DNA of 64,000 bases, from the NCBI GenBank assembly GCA_947458545.1, contig CANGYH010000003.1, forward strand, positions 37,809-101,808, in the 5' to 3' direction. This DNA comes from Cytophagaceae bacterium (GTDB taxonomy: Bacteria > Bacteroidota > Bacteroidia > Cytophagales > Flexibacteraceae). Position numbers and translations under genes: made by a program. Shown piece after piece: positions 1-7,201 of this stretch. Numbering within the stretch: the stretch's first letter is position 1; every line of letters starts with the position of its first letter. The notes under the pieces are model-generated. The model was given only the letters and a program-made list of their open reading frames with translations, ran no database searches and had not been told where the DNA came from.

Positions 1-699
1 GCCGTGATCGAAGCCATCAAGTCCATGGTTACCTCTCCCTACGCCAGCCTCAACGAAAAGAACGCTCCGGCCCGCCAGGTGGTCAATCATGTGAAGCTCA
101 TCATGACGAGCAACCACGTGCTCGACTTCGCTCATGTGGCAAGAGAGGAGAACAAGTGGTTTGTGATAGACGTGGGTCGCATCCCACGTCGGGATTCCGG
201 CTTGATGGACAAGTTGAAAGGCGAGATACCGGCCTTCCTGCACTTCCTGCGCCACAGGCAGCTTGTTCACTTTACGGCCGAGTCCCGCTTTGCCATCTCT
301 GACCGGGATGCGCATACAAAGGCTCTAGCCCGCGTGAAAGAGAACTCCGTGCCGCAACTTGTGGCGCTGGTACAGGATGCCGTCAGGCAGATATTCATCG
401 ACTTTCCTGAGCATACTCGGCAGCACTTCCGATGCGATGCCAAACGGCTCTACGAGCTGATCTTCCCGGAGCGCACACCCCGCTACACACCTCACGATGT
501 GGGCCGGGTGCTCAAGCAGGAGTACGAGCTGGCCCCGTCGGAGAAGACATCGGCCTTTCTTTTCCCGACCATAGATCCGGTGGCCGAAGTGGCCTCGGAG
601 GAAACCGGCGAGGTGATGCAGGAGGCTTCGACCAAGGTGAGCTGGAAGTGGATGACCGGCAAGGTGTACACCTTCAGGCGGGAGCAGTTCGCTATTTAG
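1..699 (+). CDS. C-terminal part of a D5/DUF5906-type SF3 helicase (5' truncated by window)
   Basis: The reading frame is open from the first base, so the gene begins upstream; the GTG at 4 is probably not its start. Near the N-terminus of what is visible the protein reads ARQVVNHVKLIMTSN, which fits the sensor strand of superfamily 3 helicases of the poxvirus D5 / DUF5906 kind, followed by an arginine-containing stretch (FVIDVGRIPRRDSG) similar to the R-finger region of that family. The C-terminal 120 residues look like a winged-helix DNA-binding tail. Family knowledge: such proteins, often fused to a primase, start replication of viruses, plasmids and integrative elements, frequently in Bacteroidota. 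A strong terminator follows at 734. The Walker motifs are not visible, so assignment rests on the C-terminal half only. Confidence 0.6.
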   Translation, partial: AVIEAIKSMVTSPYASLNEKNAPARQVVNHVKLIMTSNHVLDFAHVAREENKWFVIDVGRIPRRDSGLMDKLKGEIPAFLHFLRHRQLVHFTAESRFAISDRDAHTKALARVKENSVPQLVALVQDAVRQIFIDFPEHTRQHFRCDAKRLYELIFPERTPRYTPHDVGRVLKQEYELAPSEKTSAFLFPTIDPVAEVASEETGEVMQEASTKVSWKWMTGKVYTFRREQFAI

Positions 700-733
700 A
701 GTAAGGAAAGTAAACGAGCGCCTGACAACATGC

Positions 734-767
734 AAAAAGGGCTTTGGCAATCAGCCAAAGCCCTTTT
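734..767 (+). terminator. Rho-independent terminator after the helicase
   Basis: A perfect 14-base stem (AAAAGGGCTTTGGC with its complement, 5-base loop) ends in a T run. It closes the helicase transcript. Confidence 0.85.
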
Positions 768-836
768 CATGTATTTACTCTTAAAGTAAATAAGAAGAAA
801 AAGAGTAAAGGGGGCTTACCTCAGCCCGTGTTTTTT

Positions 837-844
837 TAGCTTTG
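837..844 (+). promoter_or_regulatory. Bacteroidota -7 box (TAGCTTTG) of the GNAT gene
   Basis: TAGCTTTG matches the Bacteroidota sigma factor consensus TAnnTTTG. Its last base is 5 bases before the A of the ATG at 849, so transcription would start at or next to the start codon and the mRNA would be leaderless. Confidence 0.6.
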
Positions 845-848
845 CTTT

Positions 849-1664
849 ATGCAAACTAGGGCAGAACGCGAGCAGGCCGAGCGGAAGCGCAGCGATGAGC
901 TGGTGCGGGAGATGAACGAGACCACCCCTTACCTCTACAGCTTTGAGGCCCGCACACCCTTCTACCTCAACGAGCCGCTTGAGGATCGCTATCGCAAGGA
1001 CACAACGGTAGACATATTGGCCACGCCCTTCGGCCTTGCCGAAACTAACCCAGAACTTTTTGCAGACTGGCCCAGATCAACCGTCTACACCGACAGCTAT
1101 GAGCCGCGCAAGGTAGGTGAAATGCGCTTTGCCGAGATAGATTTCTGCCTGGCTGACTTCGCTGGGATAGACAACCACTATGACCTGGTGGCCGAGCATG
1201 ACCTCAACTACATGCTCATGCACTATTATATGCAGCGAGACCCCAGGGAGCCGGAGCAAATGACTGTACTGTCGGCCCGTCTGCGGGAGAGCGAGTTTGA
1301 GGACGCTATGGGAGGGGGTGGCTCAGAGCTGTTTTTGGTCGAGATGTGGCTGGAGCCCACTCATCGGGGGCGCGGCATCGGGCGGCAGGCCCTGGCTTAC
1401 ACGTACCAGCGACTCTTCTCGCACTGTGTGGGCCTGTCAACTCTCATCTATCCTTTGCAGGCTGATGGAGACAATGCAATCATGCGTCTCGAACTGCAAG
1501 GCATGGAGCCTGATCAAGAAAAAGCTACCGTGCGCCTGACAAAGCACCTAGAGGCTATAGGCTTTACCATCCAGCCCCGCGAGCACGGTACATTCATGCG
1601 CGTTACTGATTGGCGCAAGTGGGAGGACTTCTATAAGTTTGTTTGCGAGGAGTGGGAGGAATAA
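849..1664 (+). CDS. GNAT-family N-acetyltransferase, element-borne
   Basis: 271 residues. The middle (about 157-185) contains ELFLVEMWLEPTHRGRGIGR, the beta4 / pyrophosphate-binding loop (motif A, R-G-x-G-x-G/A type) that binds acetyl-CoA in GNAT enzymes. The long N-terminal 150 residues are charged and not recognisable. The C-terminus is rich in Trp and Glu. No substrate can be named; acetylation of a protein or small molecule is the family's activity. It stands alone between a terminator and the next promoter, has a Bacteroidota -7 box directly upstream and no Shine-Dalgarno sequence. Its place beside a replication helicase suggests it belongs to the element and not to the arsenic cargo. 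Confidence 0.65.
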   Translation: MQTRAEREQAERKRSDELVREMNETTPYLYSFEARTPFYLNEPLEDRYRKDTTVDILATPFGLAETNPELFADWPRSTVYTDSYEPRKVGEMRFAEIDFCLADFAGIDNHYDLVAEHDLNYMLMHYYMQRDPREPEQMTVLSARLRESEFEDAMGGGGSELFLVEMWLEPTHRGRGIGRQALAYTYQRLFSHCVGLSTLIYPLQADGDNAIMRLELQGMEPDQEKATVRLTKHLEAIGFTIQPREHGTFMRVTDWRKWEDFYKFVCEEWEE

Positions 1665-1682
1665 AAAAGTCTACCACACCAC

Positions 1683-1715
1683 TTGACAAACCCTGGGGGA
1701 AGTACTATAGGTTTG
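1683..1715 (+). promoter_or_regulatory. Promoter of the CsoR-like gene (TTG ... TAGGTTTG)
   Basis: TTGAC begins at 1683 and TAGGTTTG occupies 1708-1715, 22 bases apart, which fits the Bacteroidota -33/-7 arrangement. The predicted start of transcription (about 1720) coincides with the ATG, so this is a second leaderless candidate. Confidence 0.65.
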
Positions 1716-1719
1716 CGTC

Positions 1720-2058
1720 ATGCTGACCCCGCAGGAGCGAAGAAAAATCGGAGCAGAGATCAACGCTCTAAAAGGCCAGCTAGATGGCCTGCAAAAAGCA
1801 TATGATGACGAGCAGGATTTACGTATGTTGCTTCAGCAGTTCAAAGCTGTTGAAGGCAGAGTAACGCGATCGGTTCATGTAGTGCTTGATGAGCTTTTCC
1901 GCAAATCGCTCGCTGAGAGCCTTGTCAGGGCACAGAACGAATGCCCCGGCGAGTGCGACTATTGCGACCGTATAGAGCAGCTCAAAGGCCTCTTCAAGGA
2001 TATGAACCTACATGAAGTAGTAGAGCATCTAAGCCACTTTCCCAAAAATACAACATGA
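1720..2058 (+). CDS. CsoR/FrmR/RcnR-like metal-sensing transcriptional regulator
   Basis: 112 residues, predicted all-helical. Residues 13-85 follow the CsoR/DUF156 layout: INALKGQLDGLQKAY for the R-I-x-G-Q-V-x-G helix, then LLQQFKAVEGRVTRSV for the Q-x-x-A-V segment, then a long third helix. Family members bind Cu(I), Ni/Co or formaldehyde and release DNA when loaded. The usual C-H-C metal triad is not conserved as such; instead a CPGECDYC cluster sits near residue 82, so metal specificity, if any, is altered. It precedes the Cys-rich exported peptide and the ars operon, which suits a metal-responsive repressor. The similarity is real but moderate; a plain helical protein cannot be excluded. 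Confidence 0.5.
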   Translation: MLTPQERRKIGAEINALKGQLDGLQKAYDDEQDLRMLLQQFKAVEGRVTRSVHVVLDELFRKSLAESLVRAQNECPGECDYCDRIEQLKGLFKDMNLHEVVEHLSHFPKNTT

Positions 2059-2156
2059 CTTTCATCCTTACTCAGTCATGTTACCAGGCAACAGGGCACG
2101 ACCTGTTCATTTATCGGCCTTCACTTCGTGCGGTGGATGCCATCACCTTAGAAAAA

Positions 2157-2378
2157 ATGCTAATGAAAGTATTGTTTTCGGCTGTCATGGTTGCCTTTAT
2201 GGGGCTGGCCACTGGCAGCTCGGTAGAGAGTCGCGCAATAACCAGCGCCATCGGCTACTGCCCTATCACGGCAGAATGCCCGGCCTCGGTTTGTCAGGCT
2301 GATCCCTGTCAAGGGGTTTGCAGCGATTCGGAATGCCCGCCTGTCATGGGCTGCACCACCGGCTGCTGCGCTCGATGA
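2157..2378 (+). CDS. Cys-rich exported small protein, metallothionein-like (copy 1)
   Basis: 73 residues from the ATG at 2157 (a second in-frame ATG follows at 2163). The first 22 residues are a signal peptide (MKVLFSAVMVAFMGLATG). The rest has ten cysteines in about 40 residues in CxxxxC and C-C spacings, ending TTGCCAR. It is followed directly by a terminator. A similarly built protein is encoded at 19698-19877 next to the copper cluster: signal peptide, dense Cys, Cys-Cys near the end. I infer periplasmic metal binding; I do not recognise a named family. The frame is open further upstream to 2055, but the signal peptide fixes the start. Confidence 0.6.
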   Translation: MLMKVLFSAVMVAFMGLATGSSVESRAITSAIGYCPITAECPASVCQADPCQGVCSDSECPPVMGCTTGCCAR

Positions 2379-2381
2379 TCC

Positions 2382-2411
2382 AAAGGCTCCCACCAAAAGG
2401 GAGCCTTTTTT
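2382..2411 (+). terminator. Rho-independent terminator after Cys-rich protein 1
   Basis: A 10-base stem AAAGGCTCCC with its complement, 7-base loop, and a T run ending at about 2412. Confidence 0.85.
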
Positions 2412-2471
2412 TAACTATTCTGAGAAGAGCACCGAGGTAAATGGGAGAATTATCGTAATATTGCGATTGAA

Positions 2472-2804
2472 ATGGGTGCAACAAAAGCAGACGTATTCAC
2501 GGCAGAGCAGGTTAAGCTCGCACAGCTAGCAAAGGCACTGGCACACCCCGCACGGGTCGCCATCGTGCAGATGCTGGCCCGGCGCGGCAACGCCTGCGTC
2601 TGTGGCGACATCGTAGATGAGCTCCCCCTTGCCCAGAGTACCGTCTCCCAGCATTTGAAAGAGCTAAAAGAGGCGGGGCTTGTGGCAGGTGAGATCAGCG
2701 GGGTACAGACTTGCTACTGCCTCTCGGCAGAGGGAGTGCGCTTTGCACGCCTGGCACTGGGAGAGCTGCTGGCTGAGCCTGCCCTAAAACCCGCTTGCTG
2801 CTGA
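2472..2804 (+). CDS. arsR: ArsR-family metalloregulator of the ars operon
   Basis: 110 residues with the ArsR winged-helix pattern: [13 protein letters not shown] in helix 1-2, the C-V-C-G-D metal site ([12 protein letters not shown]) at about residues 37-48, and the recognition helix [19 protein letters not shown]. The C-V-C-G-D motif binds As(III) in this family and derepresses the operon. Further cysteines lie at the C-terminus (KPACC). A TAATATTG box (2456-2463) lies a few bases before the ATG, giving a near-leaderless mRNA. It is the first gene of arsR-arsM-arsC-acr3, all on the plus strand with short gaps. Confidence 0.9.
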   Translation: MGATKADVFTAEQVKLAQLAKALAHPARVAIVQMLARRGNACVCGDIVDELPLAQSTVSQHLKELKEAGLVAGEISGVQTCYCLSAEGVRFARLALGELLAEPALKPACC

Positions 2805-2851
2805 CGGTCTCTTTTTTTACCCTATTTCATCGCAATAAAACGATTAATCAA

Positions 2852-3766
2852 ATGAACAATCCATTTCCTTCTGCTCCCGATCTGGCATCGGTGGAGCTTA
2901 CCCCTGACTCGCCCGCGGCCATCAAGGCTATGGTGCGCGAGAAGTACGCCGTCATCGCCACCCAAAGCAAGGGCGACAATGAGGCCTCCTGCTGCGGGGC
3001 CACCTCAGCCTGGTGCGGCCCTGACGGCGAGGGGCAGGACTATACCGTCTTCTCGGAAGACTACGCGCACCTGGCAGGCTACGATGCCGGTGCCGACCTG
3101 GGCTTGGGCTGCGGCCTGCCCACCGCTTTTGCCCATATTAAAGCGGGCGACACTGTGGTAGACTTAGGGTCGGGCGCTGGCAACGACTGCTTCGTGGCCC
3201 GTGCCGAGACCGGCGAGACGGGCCGGGTTATAGGTGTAGACTTTACGCCCGCCATGATTGTTAAGGCCCGCGAAAATGCCACCCGCCTGGGCTACGGCAA
3301 TGTCGAGTTCCGCGAGGGCGAGATCGAGAATCTACCTCTGGGCAAGGGCGTGGCCGATGTGGTTGTCTCCAACTGTGTGCTCAACCTGGTGCCCGATAAA
3401 CAGGCCGCCTTCAACGAGGTATACCGGGTGCTAAAACCGGGCGGCCATTTCTCCATCTCGGATGTGGTTACCAAGGGCGCACTGCCTCCGCACTTGAAGA
3501 AGGCCGCCGAGATGTACGCGGGTTGCGTATCAGGCGGGATCACGATGGATGAGTATCTGGAGGTAGTTGAGAAGGCCGGTTTCACAGACGTGAAGGTGCA
3601 AAAGATGCGGGCCGTGGCCATGCCGCTCGATACGCTCAAAACCTACCTCCCCGAGGATCAGGCCAAAGCCTTCGGTACCGGCGAGGAGGGCATCTATTCC
3701 GTAACCGTTTTCGCCCGCAAACCCGATACTGATGCCTGTTGCAAACCTGGCACGGGCTGTTGCTAG
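2852..3766 (+). CDS. arsM: Arsenite S-adenosylmethionine methyltransferase
   Basis: 304 residues from the ATG at 2852. It has the AdoMet motif I (VVDLGSGAGNDCFVA), motif II-like GVDFTPAM and the post-motif VLKPGGHFSISDV. Conserved arsenic-binding cysteines are present: a Cys pair in EASCCGA near residue 45, the GLGCGLP site and the AGCVSG site, plus a Cys-rich tail (DACCKPGTGCC). ArsM converts As(III) to methylated, volatile or exportable forms. It lies 47 bases after arsR and 18 before arsC, so it is cotranscribed. Length and motifs are typical of bacterial ArsM. Confidence 0.92.
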   Translation: MNNPFPSAPDLASVELTPDSPAAIKAMVREKYAVIATQSKGDNEASCCGATSAWCGPDGEGQDYTVFSEDYAHLAGYDAGADLGLGCGLPTAFAHIKAGDTVVDLGSGAGNDCFVARAETGETGRVIGVDFTPAMIVKARENATRLGYGNVEFREGEIENLPLGKGVADVVVSNCVLNLVPDKQAAFNEVYRVLKPGGHFSISDVVTKGALPPHLKKAAEMYAGCVSGGITMDEYLEVVEKAGFTDVKVQKMRAVAMPLDTLKTYLPEDQAKAFGTGEEGIYSVTVFARKPDTDACCKPGTGCC

Positions 3767-3784
3767 CCCTTTGAGTATCTGCAA

Positions 3785-4441
3785 ATGGAAACGACATACA
3801 CAAACCGACTCTACCCAGCAGTGGCAGCCTCGCTTGAGGCCGCCCGTCAAGGTTTTAATATCACCCAGAGCCCGCGACAGGCCGGACTTGAGCGGCTGGC
3901 CGCATTTCTGAAGGACAGACAGGCAAACGACCTGCCAATTAAGGTCATAGTCATCTGTACGCACAACTCGCGCCGTTCGCACCTGGGACAGTTCTGGCTC
4001 ACGGCGGCGGCAAGCAGAGCGGTGGTAGCGCTTGAGGCCTTTAGCGGCGGTACTGAGGCCACGGCCTGCCAACCCAACACCCTGGCAGCGCTTGAGCGAG
4101 CCGGTGCCCGTGTGGAGAAAATGAGCGAAGGGGCCAATCCGCACTACCAGCTTCGCTACGGCCAAGCTGAGACGGACATGCTGGAGGTCTTCAGCAAGGT
4201 GTATAGCCATAAGGCTAATCCACAGGCAGACTTCGTGGCTTTAATGGTGTGCTCGGAGGCCGACCAAGGTTGCCCCTGGGTGGAGGGAGCAGTCGGCCGC
4301 TACTCGCTTCCCTACCGCGACCCAAAATATGCCGACGGCACTCCAGACGAGGCCGCAGCCTATGATGAGGCAAGCCGCACCATCGCCTCAGAAATGGCCT
4401 GGCTGATCGACCAACTTCAAACCACGACGCAACAGGCATGA
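3785..4441 (+). CDS. arsC: LMW-phosphatase-type arsenate reductase
   Basis: 218 residues. The P-loop [14 protein letters not shown] carries the C-x5-R catalytic motif of low-molecular-weight protein tyrosine phosphatases used by thiol-dependent arsenate reductases. Additional cysteines ([11 protein letters not shown]) match the longer Bacteroidota form. The N-terminal 50 residues are an extension found in that form. The enzyme reduces As(V) to As(III), which is then methylated by ArsM or exported by Acr3. Its stop codon overlaps the start of acr3 (ATGA at 4438), showing translational coupling. Confidence 0.88.
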   Translation: METTYTNRLYPAVAASLEAARQGFNITQSPRQAGLERLAAFLKDRQANDLPIKVIVICTHNSRRSHLGQFWLTAAASRAVVALEAFSGGTEATACQPNTLAALERAGARVEKMSEGANPHYQLRYGQAETDMLEVFSKVYSHKANPQADFVALMVCSEADQGCPWVEGAVGRYSLPYRDPKYADGTPDEAAAYDEASRTIASEMAWLIDQLQTTTQQA

Positions 4442-5451
4442 AGCGCCTCTCCTTTTTAGATCGTTACCTATCCCTCTGGATCGTGCTGGCAATGGCCCTG
4501 GGGGTTGGGCTCTCCGTGCTGGCTCCTGGCCTTGCCAAGGGCCTGGGCCTTGCCGCCACGGGCACCATCTCCTGGCCGCTGGCGGCGGGGCTGGTACTAA
4601 TGATGTACCCGCCCCTGGCGAAAGTACGCTATCACGAGCTCGGCCAGGTGTTTTCCAATACGCGGGTGCTGCTGCTCTCGCTGGTGCAAAACTGGCTGAT
4701 CGGCCCGCTGGTGATGTTCGGCCTGGCGGCGCTGCTTCTGGGCCGTTACCCGGATTATATGACCGGCCTCATCCTTGTCGGCATAGCCCGCTGTATTGCC
4801 ATGGTGGTGGTCTGGTCAGACCTGGCGGGCGGCTCGCGGGAGTATACGGCAGGGCTGGTGGCCTTCAACTCGGTCTTTCAGGTGCTGTTCTACTCGGTCT
4901 ATGCCTGGGTATTCTGTACCTGGCTGCCGGATGTGCTGGGTATGCAAGGGGTGGTGGTGCCGGTATCTATGGGCGAGGTGGCCCGCTCGGTCTTGCTGTA
5001 TCTGGGCCTGCCCTTCGCGCTGGGGTTGCTTAGCTACCTAGTGCTGCCAAGGCTCAAGTCTCGGCAATGGTATGAGGATGTGTACTTGCCGCGCATTTCG
5101 CCTATCACGCTCATTGCTCTGCTCTTTACCATTGTAGTGATGTTTGCCTTAAAAGGCAAAACAGTGCTGGAGCGCCCTGTCGATATTGCCCTGATTGCTC
5201 TGCCGCTCTCGCTCTATTTCGCCTTGATGTTCTTTTCGGCGTATTATCTGGCGTTGCGCTCTGGCCAGAGCAAAGACAAAGCTGTATCGCTGGCTTTTAC
5301 GGCTGCGGGCAACAACTTCGAGTTAGGTATCGCCGTGGCGGTATCGGTTTTCGGGTTGGGCTCTGGCCAGGCGCTTGCTGCCGTGGTAGGGCCTCTTGTG
5401 GAGGTACCGGTACTGCTTGGACTGGCTCGGTGGGCAGGAAGAAATGTGTAG
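4438..5451 (+). CDS. acr3: Acr3-type arsenite efflux transporter
   Basis: 337 residues with about ten hydrophobic segments. It starts [20 protein letters not shown] as Acr3 proteins do, and carries the conserved Cys in [17 protein letters not shown] and the [12 protein letters not shown] segment of the fourth and ninth helices. It exports As(III) from the cytoplasm using the proton motive force. It overlaps arsC by four bases and closes the plus-strand ars operon. Confidence 0.93.
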   Translation: MKRLSFLDRYLSLWIVLAMALGVGLSVLAPGLAKGLGLAATGTISWPLAAGLVLMMYPPLAKVRYHELGQVFSNTRVLLLSLVQNWLIGPLVMFGLAALLLGRYPDYMTGLILVGIARCIAMVVVWSDLAGGSREYTAGLVAFNSVFQVLFYSVYAWVFCTWLPDVLGMQGVVVPVSMGEVARSVLLYLGLPFALGLLSYLVLPRLKSRQWYEDVYLPRISPITLIALLFTIVVMFALKGKTVLERPVDIALIALPLSLYFALMFFSAYYLALRSGQSKDKAVSLAFTAAGNNFELGIAVAVSVFGLGSGQALAAVVGPLVEVPVLLGLARWAGRNV

Positions 5452-5491
5452 AATCCGCCCATTGCTCGGACAAACATTTTCATAACGGTTA

Positions 5492-5881
5492 CTATGCGTC
5501 GATCTTGGTTAGGGCAACACCAAGCTTAAAGCCCAGCGCCACGGAGACCAAGCCTCCCAGTATACTCCCGGTTAAGTACGTGATTGCCTCAACGGTATTT
5601 CCTTTTTCGAGCAGTAGCCAACCCTCTACCGATAGGGCTGAAAAAGTGGTAAATCCTCCGCAAAGGCCTGTCGTCAGAAATGCTCTCAGCTCTGAGCTAA
5701 CCTTATTCGATTGTGTGAAAAACCCGACAAAAAAGCCCAGTATAAAGCTTCCTGTCAGATTCACTATCAATGTGGGTAGGTAGGCACGATCTGTAATTCC
5801 CCAGTGCGCCATTATCAAACCTACAGCATAGCGCAGCGTACTGCCTATGGCTCCGCCCACAGCCACTGCAACAAAATTCAT
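5492..5881 (-). CDS. crcB: Fluoride channel CrcB/Fluc
   Basis: 129 residues, four transmembrane segments. The family signatures GGAIGSTLRYAVG near the N-terminus, TLIVNLTGSFILGF (with the pore-lining Asn) and GLCGGFTTFSALSVE (Phe box) are all present. Fluc channels form dual-topology dimers that let cytoplasmic fluoride escape. No fluoride riboswitch is visible; only 37 bases separate it from the MFS gene upstream. A TATATTCG box lies three bases before the ATG, so it may have its own near-leaderless promoter. Another toxic-ion gene next to the ars operon. Confidence 0.93.
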   Translation of the reverse strand: MNFVAVAVGGAIGSTLRYAVGLIMAHWGITDRAYLPTLIVNLTGSFILGFFVGFFTQSNKVSSELRAFLTTGLCGGFTTFSALSVEGWLLLEKGNTVEAITYLTGSILGGLVSVALGFKLGVALTKIDA

Positions 5882-5918
5882 ATCCGAATATAGTTTGTGG
5901 AAAATTGCTGGCCAGAAG

Positions 5919-7151
5919 TCATCCTGATATTCTTAACCGGAAACTTGATGGCTTTTCGCCTCTCGTTGCAAGGAGCCAACCCGCGCATACAACGGCTACC
6001 CCTGCCGATATGGTCAGGGGCCAGACTGCCCCGGCGGTTTGCCAAAGAAAACCTGTCCAGAGGCTTGCCGCAAGCGTAGCCAGACTGGAAAGACCTTGAT
6101 AGAAGCCCATCCCCGTAGCCTTCTCCCCGGAGGGAATATGGGCCGAGAGAGCTGCCTTGCCTACGCCATCGGTAAGGGCAGCGTAAAGGCCATAAAATAT
6201 GAAAATTAGTGCCAAAGCACTTGTACTCTGGGCAAAGGCAATGCCAGTATACACAAGGGCAAAAACCAGCAGACCCAGCGCCAGCACCAGGCGCTTATCC
6301 CGACCATCAGCCCACGACCCGACGGGAAGCCCGAGCAAGGTTTGAGATACGTTGTAGAGAAGATAGAGCCCGATTACGACAGTGGAAGAATATCCCATCT
6401 CGCGCACTTTGAGCAAAAGGAAGGCATCGGCACTATTGACCAGGGCAAAGACGATGAGCACCCCCGCCAGCCGCCTATAGCCGCTTCCGGCCCTGGCCCA
6501 GAAGCCTGCCAGATGTAGTCTGGATGCCCCTTTACTATTTACAGCCTCCGCCGCAGCGTCCTTGGGCAGCAGCCAGGTCAGGCCTACCGAGAATAGGCCA
6601 GGCACCACCGAGACCAAGAACATAGTGGCATAACCGCCCGGATTGTAGTGAAGCCATATTAGGCCAAGCAGGGGCCCGACGACGGCTCCGATGGAGTCCA
6701 TGGAGCGGTGAAAACCGAACACCCTTCCCCGCTCGTGCTGCCCTGAGTAAGTGGTGAGCATGGCATCGCGGGCACCGGTTCGCAGGCCCTTTCCTACCCG
6801 GTCAGCGGCACGCATGGAAACAATCCAGCCAGATGCATTACTGAGCAGAATGAGCGGGCGGGCCAGGCAAGAAACCAGATAGCCAGCCCGCACAAAGGAT
6901 GCTCTCCGGCCTGTAGTATCGCTTAATCGCCCGAAGTAGATCTTGCTCAGGCCTGCAACGGCTTCCGCTACCCCCTCAAGCACACCCACCAGCCCGGCCC
7001 CATAGCCGATGGAAAGCAGGTAGAGCGGCATGATGGGGTAGAGCAATTCGCTGCTTATGTCAGCGGCAAGACTGACCAGCGAGAGTACCCACACAGGCCT
7101 TGAGAAGCTTAAGACACCGCGCTTTCGCTCTTGCTCCACAGGCTCATACAT
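5919..7151 (-). CDS. MFS transporter of the arsenic cluster
   Basis: About 410 residues with twelve predicted membrane segments. It shows the MFS loop signature between helices 2 and 3 (YFGRLSDTTGRRASF) and the DRVGKGLRTGARDAM segment seen in a group of Bacteroidota MFS exporters. I chose ATG 7151 (MYEPVEQERKRG) over a TTG at 7169. It is divergent from the TonB receptor gene at 7202 with about 50 bases between. Substrate is unknown; place next to acr3 and arsM suggests export of a metal or an organoarsenical, but this is inference from neighbours. Confidence 0.8.
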   Translation of the reverse strand: MYEPVEQERKRGVLSFSRPVWVLSLVSLAADISSELLYPIMPLYLLSIGYGAGLVGVLEGVAEAVAGLSKIYFGRLSDTTGRRASFVRAGYLVSCLARPLILLSNASGWIVSMRAADRVGKGLRTGARDAMLTTYSGQHERGRVFGFHRSMDSIGAVVGPLLGLIWLHYNPGGYATMFLVSVVPGLFSVGLTWLLPKDAAAEAVNSKGASRLHLAGFWARAGSGYRRLAGVLIVFALVNSADAFLLLKVREMGYSSTVVIGLYLLYNVSQTLLGLPVGSWADGRDKRLVLALGLLVFALVYTGIAFAQSTSALALIFIFYGLYAALTDGVGKAALSAHIPSGEKATGMGFYQGLSSLATLAASLWTGFLWQTAGAVWPLTISAGVAVVCAGWLLATRGEKPSSFRLRISG

Positions 7152-7189
7152 AATTATGTACTCAACCAAGGCCTCAAAAAAGACTGCCC

Positions 7190-7197
7190 TACCTTTG
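7190..7197 (+). promoter_or_regulatory. -7 box (TACCTTTG) of the TonB receptor gene
   Basis: TACCTTTG is an exact TAnnTTTG match and ends 5 bases before the ATG at 7202, so the receptor mRNA is predicted to be leaderless. Confidence 0.6.
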
Positions 7198-7201
7198 TAC
7201 G

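Noticed and set aside
3530..4210. 226-codon minus-strand frame across arsM and arsC
   Set aside because: Antisense to two well supported ars genes.
5452..5960. Fluoride riboswitch before crcB
   Set aside because: Only 37 bases separate crcB from the MFS stop, too short for the aptamer, and a -7 box occupies the space.
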